Shown: positions 1-5,901 of the stretch, piece by piece
Position numbering within the stretch: the stretch's first letter is position 1
Layout: every line of letters begins with the position of its first letter
Origin: Flectobacillus sp.
GTDB taxonomy: Bacteria; Bacteroidota; Bacteroidia; Cytophagales; Spirosomataceae
Reading direction: 5' to 3'
NCBI GenBank assembly: GCA_029865665.1
Contig: JARXAV010000008.1
Coordinates: 1 to 6,501, forward strand
DNA length: 6,501 nt
Translations under genes and position numbers: made by a program
Notes under the pieces: model-generated
Database searches by the model: none
The model's input: only the letters and a program-made list of their open reading frames with translations
Told to the model about the DNA's origin: nothing

Positions 1-576
1 TTAAATCATACATTAAGTACTGAAAAGAAATTAGAGATTCGTAATGACGTTTTAGCGATTACCAAACATACAAAAAAATTAACTGAAAGTGATGCTGTTA
101 CGTTAAGTGCTGCTGATAAAAAAGATTTAAAGAAAGCTACATCTGGCGATAAAGCTCCATTCTTTACGTTAGGAAGTACTGGAAAAGGCTTATCTTCTTT
201 AACAGATTTCGCTCCTAACTGGGTAATGTGGATGATTGCTCTTTCATTAGGATTAGGTACGATGATTGGCTGGAAACGTATTGTGGTAACCATCGGTGAA
301 AAAATCGGAAAGCAACACCTTTCTTATGCACAAGGAGCTTCTGCTGAGTTAGTTGCGTCAATCACAATTGGTTTGGCAACTGCTTACAAATGGCCAGTTT
401 CTACCACTCACGTATTATCTTCGGGTATTGCGGGGTCGATGGTAGCCTCTAAAGGTATCAAAAACTTACAAGGTGGTACAGTGAAAAATATCGTAATGGC
501 ATGGGTTTTAACGTTACCTGTAACGATTATTCTTTCTGCTACGTTATTCTATTTACTTCGTACTCTTGTTGGATAG
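1..576 (+). CDS. pit: PiT-family inorganic phosphate permease, C-terminal part (5' end outside window)
   Basis: This is an inner-membrane permease that would import inorganic phosphate by ion symport (role known from the PiT/PHO-4 family). The reading frame is open from base 1 to a TAG at 574-576, giving 191 residues, so the N-terminal half lies upstream. Residues about 1-73 are hydrophilic and Lys/Asp/Thr-rich, matching the large loop between the two halves of PiT proteins. Membrane segments follow at roughly 74-92, 112-128, 132-150 and 163-188. The diagnostic C-terminal signature PVSTTHVLSSGIAGSM lies at about 132-147, followed by AWVLTLPVT; both resemble the E. coli PitA type. The ATG at 226 is an internal Met, not a start. 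The porin gene begins 139 bases downstream on the same strand, supporting a joint role in phosphate uptake. The family call is secure; the substrate could not be distinguished from arsenate or metal-phosphate by sequence alone. Confidence 0.93.
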   Translation, partial: LNHTLSTEKKLEIRNDVLAITKHTKKLTESDAVTLSAADKKDLKKATSGDKAPFFTLGSTGKGLSSLTDFAPNWVMWMIALSLGLGTMIGWKRIVVTIGEKIGKQHLSYAQGASAELVASITIGLATAYKWPVSTTHVLSSGIAGSMVASKGIKNLQGGTVKNIVMAWVLTLPVTIILSATLFYLLRTLVG

Positions 577-586
577 ATTCAAGAAA

Positions 587-605
587 AATGCTATCAATTA
601 GCATT
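587..605 (+). other. Small stem-loop just after the permease stop
   Basis: AATGCTA (587-593) pairs with TAGCATT (599-605) around a 5-base loop, 10 bases after the permease stop codon. There is no T-run after it, so it is weak as a terminator. It may protect the 3' end of the permease part of the message. It could also be chance in AT-rich DNA. Confidence 0.3.
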
Positions 606-625
606 CTGTTATAACACATAATTAA

Positions 626-662
626 AAGCGTGCGGTTGCGAATTGAAATATACCGCACGCTT
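626..662 (+). other. GC-rich stem-loop between permease and porin
   Basis: AAGCGTGCGGT (626-636) is perfectly complementary to ACCGCACGCTT (652-662), an 11-bp stem that is much more GC-rich than its surroundings, with a 15-base loop. Only ACTCTTCA follows, not a T-run, so a simple intrinsic terminator is doubtful. A partial terminator, a processing site or a stabiliser that sets the ratio of permease to porin message would all fit. The hairpin is seen directly; its role is inference. Confidence 0.5.
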
Positions 663-715
663 ACTCTTCAAAATTCGCACAAGTACATTGCAACTACCAA
701 TATCGAAAAATCCAG

Positions 716-1918
716 ATGAAAACTTACAAAGGACTACTAGTTCTAATGGCTATCTGTGCCCTTAGTGCAAATACTCTTGCACAACAAAAAACAGAAACAA
801 CTTCCAAAAAATGGTTCGAACGTATTTCGCTTAGGGGTTATGCCCAAGTTAGATACAATCGTTTATTAGAAACTAACGAAAAACTAAAATGTGAACAATG
901 CGATAGATCGTGGGGTGAAAATGGAGGTTTTTTTATTCGCAGAGGACGTTTAGTTTTTTCAGGCGATGTTTCTGAGCGTTTGTACATCTACATTCAACCT
1001 GATTTTGCTTCTAACGTTAGCAACTCATTTCAACACAGCTTCCAAGTAAGAGATGCTTATTTTGATTTAGCCCTTGATAGTAAAAAAGAATCTCGCTTTA
1101 GATTTGGTCAAAGTAAGATTCCTTATGGTTTTGAAAATATGCAATCCTCTCAAAACCGTCTTGCATTAGATCGTGCAGACGGAACAAATAGTCCTGTTGC
1201 CAATGAACGTGATTTAGGTATTTTTTATTACTGGGCTCCTGCAACTATCAGAGAGCGTTTTGCTTATCTTGTTAAATCAGGATTAAAAGGTAGTGGAGAT
1301 TATGGGGTCTTTGCATTGGGGGCTTATAATGGGCAGAATGCGAATAAGGCGGAAACGAACAATCAACCACATTTAGTAACACGAGTGACTTACCCATTTA
1401 AACTAAAATCTGGGCAAATTATAGAAGGTTCACTTCAAGCATATACGGGAAAGTTTGTTATCGAAAAAAATGCTGATATCACTAAGAATAAAGCCACTAA
1501 AACGGAATTTCTTGATCGTCGAGTAGCTGCTACCTTAATTGTATATCCACAACCATTTGGACTTCAAGCAGAATACAATGTAGGAGAAGGCCCTGAATTT
1601 AATCCTATAACAAAAACAACAGAACTGAAACCTTTAGGGGGAGGATACGCACAACTAATGCACCGCCAAAAAATCGGTGAAAATCACTTGACATCTTTTG
1701 TTAAATATCAATATTACAACGGAGGGAAAAAACACGAAATTGACGCAAGACGTTACATTGTGAAAGATTTGGAATTGGGTGCAGAATGGCAACTAAAAGA
1801 TTATTTTGAACTAACTGCTATTTATACCATTTCTGATAGAACCTTTGAAGATGCTAGTCTAACATCCAATCGTCAATCAGGAAATCTACTTCGCTTACAA
1901 GCTCAATTTAATTTTTAA
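716..1918 (+). CDS. Phosphate-selective-type outer-membrane porin (OprO/OprP-like, Porin_O_P family)
   Basis: A predicted outer-membrane beta-barrel channel of 400 residues, the usual size for Porin_O_P proteins. Residues 1-22 form a Sec signal peptide (Lys-containing start, hydrophobic LLVLMAICAL core, likely cleavage after TLA and before QQK). The barrel begins with alternating strands such as ISLRGYAQVRY (37-47), FFIRRGRLVFSG (72-83) and RLYIYIQPDF (88-97). The family-typical FRFGQSKIPYGFE lies at 128-140, with SSQNRLALDR just after. The chain ends in aromatic-rich LQAQFNF with a terminal Phe, as expected for BAM-assembled barrels. Placement 139 bases after a PiT permease supports phosphate or another anion as substrate, though many Bacteroidota members have no tested specificity. 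The start is chosen because it gives the complete signal peptide; no Shine-Dalgarno sequence is present. A CxxC pair (C59, C62) sits near the N-terminus of the barrel. Confidence 0.88.
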   Translation: MKTYKGLLVLMAICALSANTLAQQKTETTSKKWFERISLRGYAQVRYNRLLETNEKLKCEQCDRSWGENGGFFIRRGRLVFSGDVSERLYIYIQPDFASNVSNSFQHSFQVRDAYFDLALDSKKESRFRFGQSKIPYGFENMQSSQNRLALDRADGTNSPVANERDLGIFYYWAPATIRERFAYLVKSGLKGSGDYGVFALGAYNGQNANKAETNNQPHLVTRVTYPFKLKSGQIIEGSLQAYTGKFVIEKNADITKNKATKTEFLDRRVAATLIVYPQPFGLQAEYNVGEGPEFNPITKTTELKPLGGGYAQLMHRQKIGENHLTSFVKYQYYNGGKKHEIDARRYIVKDLELGAEWQLKDYFELTAIYTISDRTFEDASLTSNRQSGNLLRLQAQFNF

Positions 1919-1922
1919 TCTT

Positions 1923-1970
1923 AACAGCAAAATCCCGATACCTATTCAATTGCATCGGGATTTTGCTGTT
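1923..1970. terminator. Bidirectional intrinsic terminator between convergent genes
   Basis: A perfect 17-bp inverted repeat: 1923-1939 (AACAGCAAAATCCCGAT) pairs with 1954-1970, leaving a 14-base loop. It starts 4 bases after the porin stop codon, and its last base is also the first base of the reverse-strand stop (TTA at 1970-1972, read as TAA) of the metallophosphoesterase. The A- and T-rich halves of the stem supply a short T stretch in either direction, so it can serve both converging transcripts. Confidence 0.85.
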
Positions 1971-3250
1971 TACGCTTTCACTAATTCAAAAATGGTAATT
2001 TCAGGAGGCATTCCTACTCTTCCTGGATAACCGATATAACCATAACCACGGTTTACATATAACTGCTGGTCACCTTCTTTATACAGTCCTCCCCATTGTT
2101 TGTACGCATATTGAGCGGGTGTCCAAACTTTGTCTTCACCAATCGGAATACCGAATTGAGTGCCGTGTGTGTGTCCTGAGAACATCACGTCAATGTCTTT
2201 AAATTGAGTATTCACTTCCTTATCCCAGTGCGTTGGGTCATGCGAAAGGAGTAATTTCACCGCTGCTTCATCTGTTCCTTTAACCGCTTTTGAAAGGTCG
2301 CCATAGGTATGGAATCGAGTTTGTCCACTAATGTTTTGTACCCCTACAATCGCTAATTTTTCACCTCCTTGTTCAATAAAACGATGTTCGTCCATCAATA
2401 AGTCATAACCCATTACTTTGTGTGCGTGCATTAGGTTTTGAAGGTTCTGACGCTTCCCTGCAACATTCGTTCCCCAGTTAATATAGTCTGAATAATCATG
2501 ATTACCCAATGTACTAAAGACCCCTAAGGGTGCTTTTACCTTGTTAAAAATATCAATATATTCCTGAACCTCGGTAGCAAAGTTATTGACTAAATCTCCT
2601 GTAAAAAATACCATATCAGGCTTTTCTTTCATCAACATTTCAACGCCACCCTTTACAGCTACTCGATTGAAAAACGAACCTGAGTGAATATCTGAAATTT
2701 GAGCAATCGTCATGCCTTCAAAGGATTTAGGTAAATTCTTTAAGGCTAATTTGACACGACGCACCCGATAATCATGAGCTCCAGAAAGGATGCCCCAAGT
2801 CATGGCCAAAGCGGGTACAGTTCCTGCAATTACGGCTGTTTTCATTAAAAAATCAGAACGTGTAATTGGCTGAGTAGCTAAAGAATCCGTATTGGCACTT
2901 GTTTCTGATGAGGGTGGGGTTGACTGAAATAAACTAATAATCCAGCGAATCAATCGGATTAAATCATCAATGAGCAGAAATATCAGTACAACCAATTTGG
3001 AAGCATAATTGACAAAAAAGCCTGCCATAATGATGGTACGCATATTTTTACCTAATAAATCTGGATTGATAAAATTATACGCCCACATCCCCGAAAGGGT
3101 AAGGGTTGTGAGTCCCCAGAAAATATATTTAACCAGTTGTTGGGTTTGCTGGCTCGTTTGCTGAAAAGAAACACGAACTGCTTGCCAAACATACCAGTCA
3201 ATTAATAAGAGTATAAGGGTTATTACGGGAATAAGAATAGCTTTTTGCAT
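1970..3250 (-). CDS. Membrane-anchored calcineurin-like metallophosphoesterase (YkuE/YaeI-like)
   Basis: A 426-residue phosphoesterase with an N-terminal membrane region. Hydrophobic segments lie at about 3-25, 40-60, 72-107 (one long or two short) and 136-157; the last follows TRSDFLMK, which resembles a Tat signal missing its second Arg. The catalytic domain from about 165 carries the whole metallophosphatase motif set: DIH (D187, H189), GDLVNN (D219), GNHD (N250, H251, D252), SHDP (H337) and GHTHG (H360, H362). These residues would hold a two-metal centre that hydrolyses phosphomono- or diesters. Relatives include YkuE of Bacillus and YaeI of E. coli; the actual substrate is unknown, and a lipid-linked phosphate at the membrane surface is a guess from the anchor. 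It is third on the minus strand, 105 bases after the monooxygenase stop, so it may have its own promoter. Its end overlaps the shared terminator. Confidence 0.9.
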   Translation of the reverse strand: MQKAILIPVITLILLLIDWYVWQAVRVSFQQTSQQTQQLVKYIFWGLTTLTLSGMWAYNFINPDLLGKNMRTIIMAGFFVNYASKLVVLIFLLIDDLIRLIRWIISLFQSTPPSSETSANTDSLATQPITRSDFLMKTAVIAGTVPALAMTWGILSGAHDYRVRRVKLALKNLPKSFEGMTIAQISDIHSGSFFNRVAVKGGVEMLMKEKPDMVFFTGDLVNNFATEVQEYIDIFNKVKAPLGVFSTLGNHDYSDYINWGTNVAGKRQNLQNLMHAHKVMGYDLLMDEHRFIEQGGEKLAIVGVQNISGQTRFHTYGDLSKAVKGTDEAAVKLLLSHDPTHWDKEVNTQFKDIDVMFSGHTHGTQFGIPIGEDKVWTPAQYAYKQWGGLYKEGDQQLYVNRGYGYIGYPGRVGMPPEITIFELVKA

Positions 3251-3355
3251 TTGAAAATATATTATGTCGTTAGTTTGTTAACGATGTTCATTTTCAGAAG
3301 GTTTCAAGCATTTCAATTTTACGGATGAATGGTTGATTAAAAGGATAAACGTTCC

Positions 3356-4498
3356 TTAAAAATCTACTTCATACAAAAAACGATAGGTAGTGTCTTGGAA
3401 ACTCGCAGGAGTCTTTCTCATCAGAAAATTCCTTAGTTTTATCAAGAAAGGGTTTTCCACCTGAGCTAGTTTACCAATAAGCCAAGAGTGATTGACAACC
3501 TTTGTTGTTCTTGGTATTCTCTTTTGTTCAAATTTTCGTAATGTTTCCTCTATCGACCTGCCTTCATGAAGACAATTTTTCAAGACAATGGCATCCTCAA
3601 TTGCCTGACAAGCCCCTTGTCCCATATTCGGAGTCGTCGCATGAGCAGCATCTCCTGCTAGTAGGACTCTTCCAAAAGCAAAACGGTTTATTGGTTTCAA
3701 GTCGATTAAATCATTCTGAATCAATTCGCTATCTTTTGTAACTGCCAATACTTCTGGAATTGGAAAAGCATAATCTGCAAAATAGGCTTGAAGGTCTGCC
3801 GCTTTGAACGTTTTAAAACGAGCATCTTGTTGCTTCGCTTTTATACACAGATAAAAATAGATTCGCTGTTCAGATACGGGAACGAATCCAAAACGTCCTT
3901 TACTCCCCCAACATTCAAAAGCTTTGGTAAAATCGCAATTAATCGTACTAACATCGACCATCGCTCTCCAACACGTTTCGCCCGAATAACGTTGCTGACT
4001 CTGCGGTAAAAGCGTCTTTCGGACTAACGAGTGAATGCCATCGGTAGCAATTAACAAATCGGCTTTTACCTGTGTTCCATCTTCAAAATTGGCGGTTACT
4101 TCTGTTGATTTTTGTTGAAATGAGCTTAGTTTTTTCCCTAAATGCAAGGTATTCCCGTGTAGTTTCGACGCTAAACATTGGTGCAAATCGGCACGAGCAA
4201 TCGTAAAATTACCAATACCAAAACGGTCAAAAAAACGCTGTGCGTAGACTTCACTAATTAATTTTGCGTTTTGATCAACAATATTAAATGCTTCCACCAC
4301 TTTTCCTTTCGCCATGATTTCTTTTTCAAGCCCCAAATCACGCAGGGCTTTCATCGCATTAGATGCCAATACGATTCCTGCACCAACAGCCTTAATTTCA
4401 GAGGCTTGTTCTGCCAAGTAAACTTCATGTCCTAACTGTTGTAAAGCTATGGTTGTCGTTAACCCTCCTATTCCAGCCCCAATAATGATAATTTTCAT
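3356..4498 (-). CDS. FAD-dependent aromatic/xenobiotic monooxygenase (PHBH-fold, class A flavoprotein)
   Basis: A single-component flavin monooxygenase of 380 residues, normal for the class. It begins with the Rossmann fingerprint GAGIGG (G7, G9, G12) and has E30 at the end of the second strand to hold the FAD ribose. The R102-A-D motif follows, then the DG motif in ATDGIHS (D153, G154), which in this class contacts both FAD and NAD(P)H, then LLAGDAAHATTPNMGQG (279-295) with the GD motif (G282, D283) that binds the flavin ribityl chain. YSGETCWRAMV (171-181) resembles the zeaxanthin epoxidase / HpxO / salicylate hydroxylase type more than TetX. No signal peptide, so it is cytosolic. The substrate cannot be named. 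It lies 49 bases downstream of the DUF3995 gene on the same strand, probably in one transcript controlled by the divergent TetR regulator. Annotation as antibiotic-inactivating would be unsupported. Confidence 0.92.
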   Translation of the reverse strand: MKIIIIGAGIGGLTTTIALQQLGHEVYLAEQASEIKAVGAGIVLASNAMKALRDLGLEKEIMAKGKVVEAFNIVDQNAKLISEVYAQRFFDRFGIGNFTIARADLHQCLASKLHGNTLHLGKKLSSFQQKSTEVTANFEDGTQVKADLLIATDGIHSLVRKTLLPQSQQRYSGETCWRAMVDVSTINCDFTKAFECWGSKGRFGFVPVSEQRIYFYLCIKAKQQDARFKTFKAADLQAYFADYAFPIPEVLAVTKDSELIQNDLIDLKPINRFAFGRVLLAGDAAHATTPNMGQGACQAIEDAIVLKNCLHEGRSIEETLRKFEQKRIPRTTKVVNHSWLIGKLAQVENPFLIKLRNFLMRKTPASFQDTTYRFLYEVDF

Positions 4499-4543
4499 TT
4501 GCTTAAATATCTAGTTATTTTTGTTTGAGTTCTTCATCTGTTG

Positions 4544-4562
4544 ATTGCTAGTTAATAGCAAT
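4544..4562 (-). other. Stem-loop spanning the DUF3995 stop codon
   Basis: ATTGCTA (4544-4550) pairs with TAGCAAT (4556-4562) around a 5-base loop, and the reverse-strand TAG stop (4548-4550) lies inside the stem. No T-run follows on the minus strand, so read-through into the monooxygenase is expected. It closely resembles the hairpin after the permease stop at 587-605 in form (GCTA, five bases, TAGC). Its function is unknown and may be nil. Confidence 0.3.
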
Positions 4563-4982
4563 TATAAGGGCATTATACGCTACGCACAAACAAAGAGGAG
4601 AATAATAACGAGTATCATTCAAGGCAAATCGAGTTTCTTTGACTTTTTTGAAAAAACCAACGTACTTAAAATCGCCTATTGCCCTTACTAAAAATAAAAA
4701 AGCAATCCCTGCATTTATTCGCTTTACCCACTGCTCAGAAAAAACAACAGCATCTGAGAGAATCTCCCAACTAAAAAATGCCATCGTAAATAAACCAATA
4801 GCTACAACCAAGGTTGCCAATACAGAAGGTTGAAACGAGAGATTACCTTCCTTTTTTTCTGGTATCACAGCATTGATAGAATCGAGTGGTATTCCGAGAA
4901 GACCAAGAAATGCCCAATATACATGGATTGTACCTACTAGGCTAAAGAATATCGTATTTGTCCAACTAGAAATTTGTATCAT
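4548..4982 (-). CDS. DUF3995-family four-helix membrane protein
   Basis: A 144-residue integral membrane protein of unknown biochemical function. Hydrophobic segments sit at about 7-30, 54-73, 86-103 and 127-143. Features typical of DUF3995 are visible: HVYWAFLG in the first helix (20-27), the IP in INAVIPEKK (36-44), FQPS before the second helix (50-53), FLVRAIGDFKYVGFFK (97-112), and the near-terminal NDTRYYSPLCL (122-132). Length fits the family. It is the first gene leftward from the divergent control region, 101 bases from the TetR gene start, and is followed after 49 bases by the monooxygenase, so the two are likely co-transcribed. The paired palindromes and a Bacteroidota-type promoter lie directly before it, giving a predicted leader of only about 18 bases. 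A role in transport, stress response or supplying the oxygenase is not visible in the sequence. Confidence 0.85.
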   Translation of the reverse strand: MIQISSWTNTIFFSLVGTIHVYWAFLGLLGIPLDSINAVIPEKKEGNLSFQPSVLATLVVAIGLFTMAFFSWEILSDAVVFSEQWVKRINAGIAFLFLVRAIGDFKYVGFFKKVKETRFALNDTRYYSPLCLCVAYNALIIAIN

Positions 4983-5000
4983 TTGCTTTTTGAAATATTT

Positions 5001-5014
5001 AGAACAAATGTACT
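5001..5014. promoter_or_regulatory. Putative TetR operator, box 1
   Basis: AGAACAAATGTACT is an imperfect palindrome of the form AGwACA-AA-TGTwCT; with flanks it reads as an 18-base dyad (4999-5016) matching at 7 of 9 pairs. A second copy lies 28 bases to the right. Its position between a TetR gene and its divergent neighbour is the classical place for an operator. It covers the -7 element of the leftward promoter, so binding would block transcription of the DUF3995 gene. The binding is inferred. Confidence 0.65.
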
Positions 5015-5036
5015 AATTCAAAATCAATAGTACAAA
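5005..5036 (-). promoter_or_regulatory. Bacteroidota-type promoter for the DUF3995-monooxygenase unit
   Basis: Read on the minus strand, TTTG (5033-5036) is followed after 20 bases by TACATTTG (5005-5012), an exact match to the Bacteroidota -33 TTTG / -7 TAnnTTTG consensus at normal spacing. Transcription would start near 5000, leaving a leader of about 18 bases before the ATG at 4982. Caution: both TTTG elements are part of the two repeat boxes, so the motif match is not independent of the operator sequence. Confidence 0.6.
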
Positions 5037-5042
5037 TGTTCT
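5029..5042. promoter_or_regulatory. Putative TetR operator, box 2
   Basis: AGTACAAATGTTCT differs from box 1 only by swapping A and T at the third and twelfth positions, so each box is roughly the other's reverse complement as well as a direct copy. It covers the -33 element of the leftward promoter and lies 41 bases before the TetR start codon, where it could also allow autoregulation. Binding is inferred from symmetry and context. Confidence 0.62.
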
Positions 5043-5083
5043 AAAATAATAATAATTTTACATTAAAAATAGACTATTGAGCA

Positions 5084-5704
5084 ATGACAACAAAGGAGCG
5101 GATTTTGGCGAAAGCAAAAGAGTTATATAATCAACAAGGAACTGACAGTATTACTGTTCGGCATATAGCCTCTGAATTAACGATGAGTCATGGTAATCTG
5201 TGCTATCATTTTCCGAATACCGACAGCATCATACAAGCTCTTTATATTGACTTAGTAGAAGAATTAAATGGTTTATTTGCAGGAATGGAAACAACATCAC
5301 CCCCTTTGCAAGTACTATATGACACCTCATTCAAAGGTTTCGAACTACTCTATGAGTATCGTTTTCTGATGTTAGATTTTGTTCGAATTATGCGAAGTAT
5401 TCCAGCTATCAATCAACACTTTAAGCAATTGATGCTCGTGCGAAAATTGCAAATGATTCAAACCTTTAAGGACTTAGAAACAGATGGATTGATTCGTTCA
5501 CCACTTTTCCCAGACCAATATGAACTATTGACTGAACACTTACTTACTTTTGGTGATTTTTGGATTGCTCGTGCGGAAATTGTTTATGAAGGAGAAGTAA
5601 ACAATCGTGTTCAACATTATCATCGTATCTTTTTAAGTTCACTTATTCCCATTTTAACAGAACGAGGTTTAGAAGAATGGAATCGCTTATTTATGTCAAA
5701 ATAG
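5084..5704 (+). CDS. TetR/AcrR-family transcriptional repressor
   Basis: A 206-residue one-component regulator. The N-terminal DNA-binding domain (about 1-50) shows the TetR pattern: KERILAKAKELYNQQG for the first helix, then a helix-turn-helix with SITVRHIASEL (22-32) and the recognition helix around SHGNLCYHF (35-43), followed by the IIQALY linker helix. The rest is all-helical and ligand-binding, resembling the PF13972-type TetR C-terminal domain frequent in Bacteroidota (from memory, not searched). It is divergent from DUF3995 and the monooxygenase across a gap with two matching palindromes, so it most likely represses that unit and perhaps itself until an unknown ligand binds. No clear consensus promoter is seen for it: TAATTTTA at 5053-5060 is one base off the -7 consensus, but lacks a TTTG partner at the right distance. 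A strong terminator follows 19 bases after the stop. Confidence 0.92.
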   Translation: MTTKERILAKAKELYNQQGTDSITVRHIASELTMSHGNLCYHFPNTDSIIQALYIDLVEELNGLFAGMETTSPPLQVLYDTSFKGFELLYEYRFLMLDFVRIMRSIPAINQHFKQLMLVRKLQMIQTFKDLETDGLIRSPLFPDQYELLTEHLLTFGDFWIARAEIVYEGEVNNRVQHYHRIFLSSLIPILTERGLEEWNRLFMSK

Positions 5705-5723
5705 GATTATTTCTTAAAACTAA

Positions 5724-5756
5724 AAAACGCTGATAAAACGGTTTTATCAGCGTTTT
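5724..5756. terminator. Bidirectional intrinsic terminator
   Basis: A perfect hairpin: 5724-5738 (AAAACGCTGATAAAA) pairs with 5742-5756 around a CGG loop, 15 bp in all. Rightward it ends the TetR transcript 19 bases past the stop, with TTTT at the end of the stem. Leftward, the arm ends in GCGTTTTTTAG, a better T-run, so it should also stop transcription arriving from the mannonate dehydratase gene. Confidence 0.88.
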
Positions 5757-5776
5757 CAGTTATGACGACTGGTTAA

Positions 5777-5814
5777 ACTTACCCGTCACGGGTGAGTAAA
5801 TTCACCCGTTAAGT
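5777..5814. repeat. ACCCGT repeat cluster forming two competing hairpins
   Basis: Within 38 bases the hexamer ACCCGT occurs at 5781-5786 and 5804-5809, with its complement ACGGGT at 5788-5793. One hairpin pairs 5777-5785 with 5789-5797 (nine pairs including a G-T, three-base loop). The other pairs 5788-5795 with 5802-5809 (eight pairs, six-base loop), and can be capped by ACTTA/TAAGT at 5777-5781 and 5810-5814. They share the middle arm and cannot coexist. The cluster lies in the 3' untranslated region of mannonate dehydratase, upstream of the terminator in that direction. The role is unknown. Confidence 0.5.
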
Positions 5815-5901
5815 GGAATTGAACAGTTTGACGATATATTGAAGCATTTTTATTTTACAAAAAATACTTTGTGCCTATATTATTTGCAAACTTGACACCT
5901 T

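Noticed and set aside
6..293. 95-codon open frame on the minus strand
   Set aside because: It lies opposite the permease coding frame, which has clear PiT motifs; the translation has no recognisable domain.
3268..3283. Small inverted repeat CGTTA / TAACG before the metallophosphoesterase
   Set aside because: Five base pairs in AT-rich DNA are expected by chance, and no TAnnTTTG promoter element accompanies it.
3341..3357. Possible terminator after the monooxygenase (AAGGA / TCCTT)
   Set aside because: The stem is only 5 bp of mostly weak pairs and overlaps the stop codon; the T-run is four bases, so it is not convincing.
3502..4009. Two open frames on the plus strand (3502-3741 and 3788-4009)
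   Set aside because: Both are antisense to the well-supported monooxygenase, and their translations resemble no family.
3356..4498. Tetracycline-inactivating monooxygenase (TetX)
   Set aside because: The enzyme shares only the general FAD motifs; its ATDGIHS and CWRAM segments fit the HpxO / zeaxanthin epoxidase type better, so a resistance label is not supported.
4639..4833. 64-codon plus-strand open frame
   Set aside because: It is a shadow of the DUF3995 gene on the other strand, with no independent start signal.
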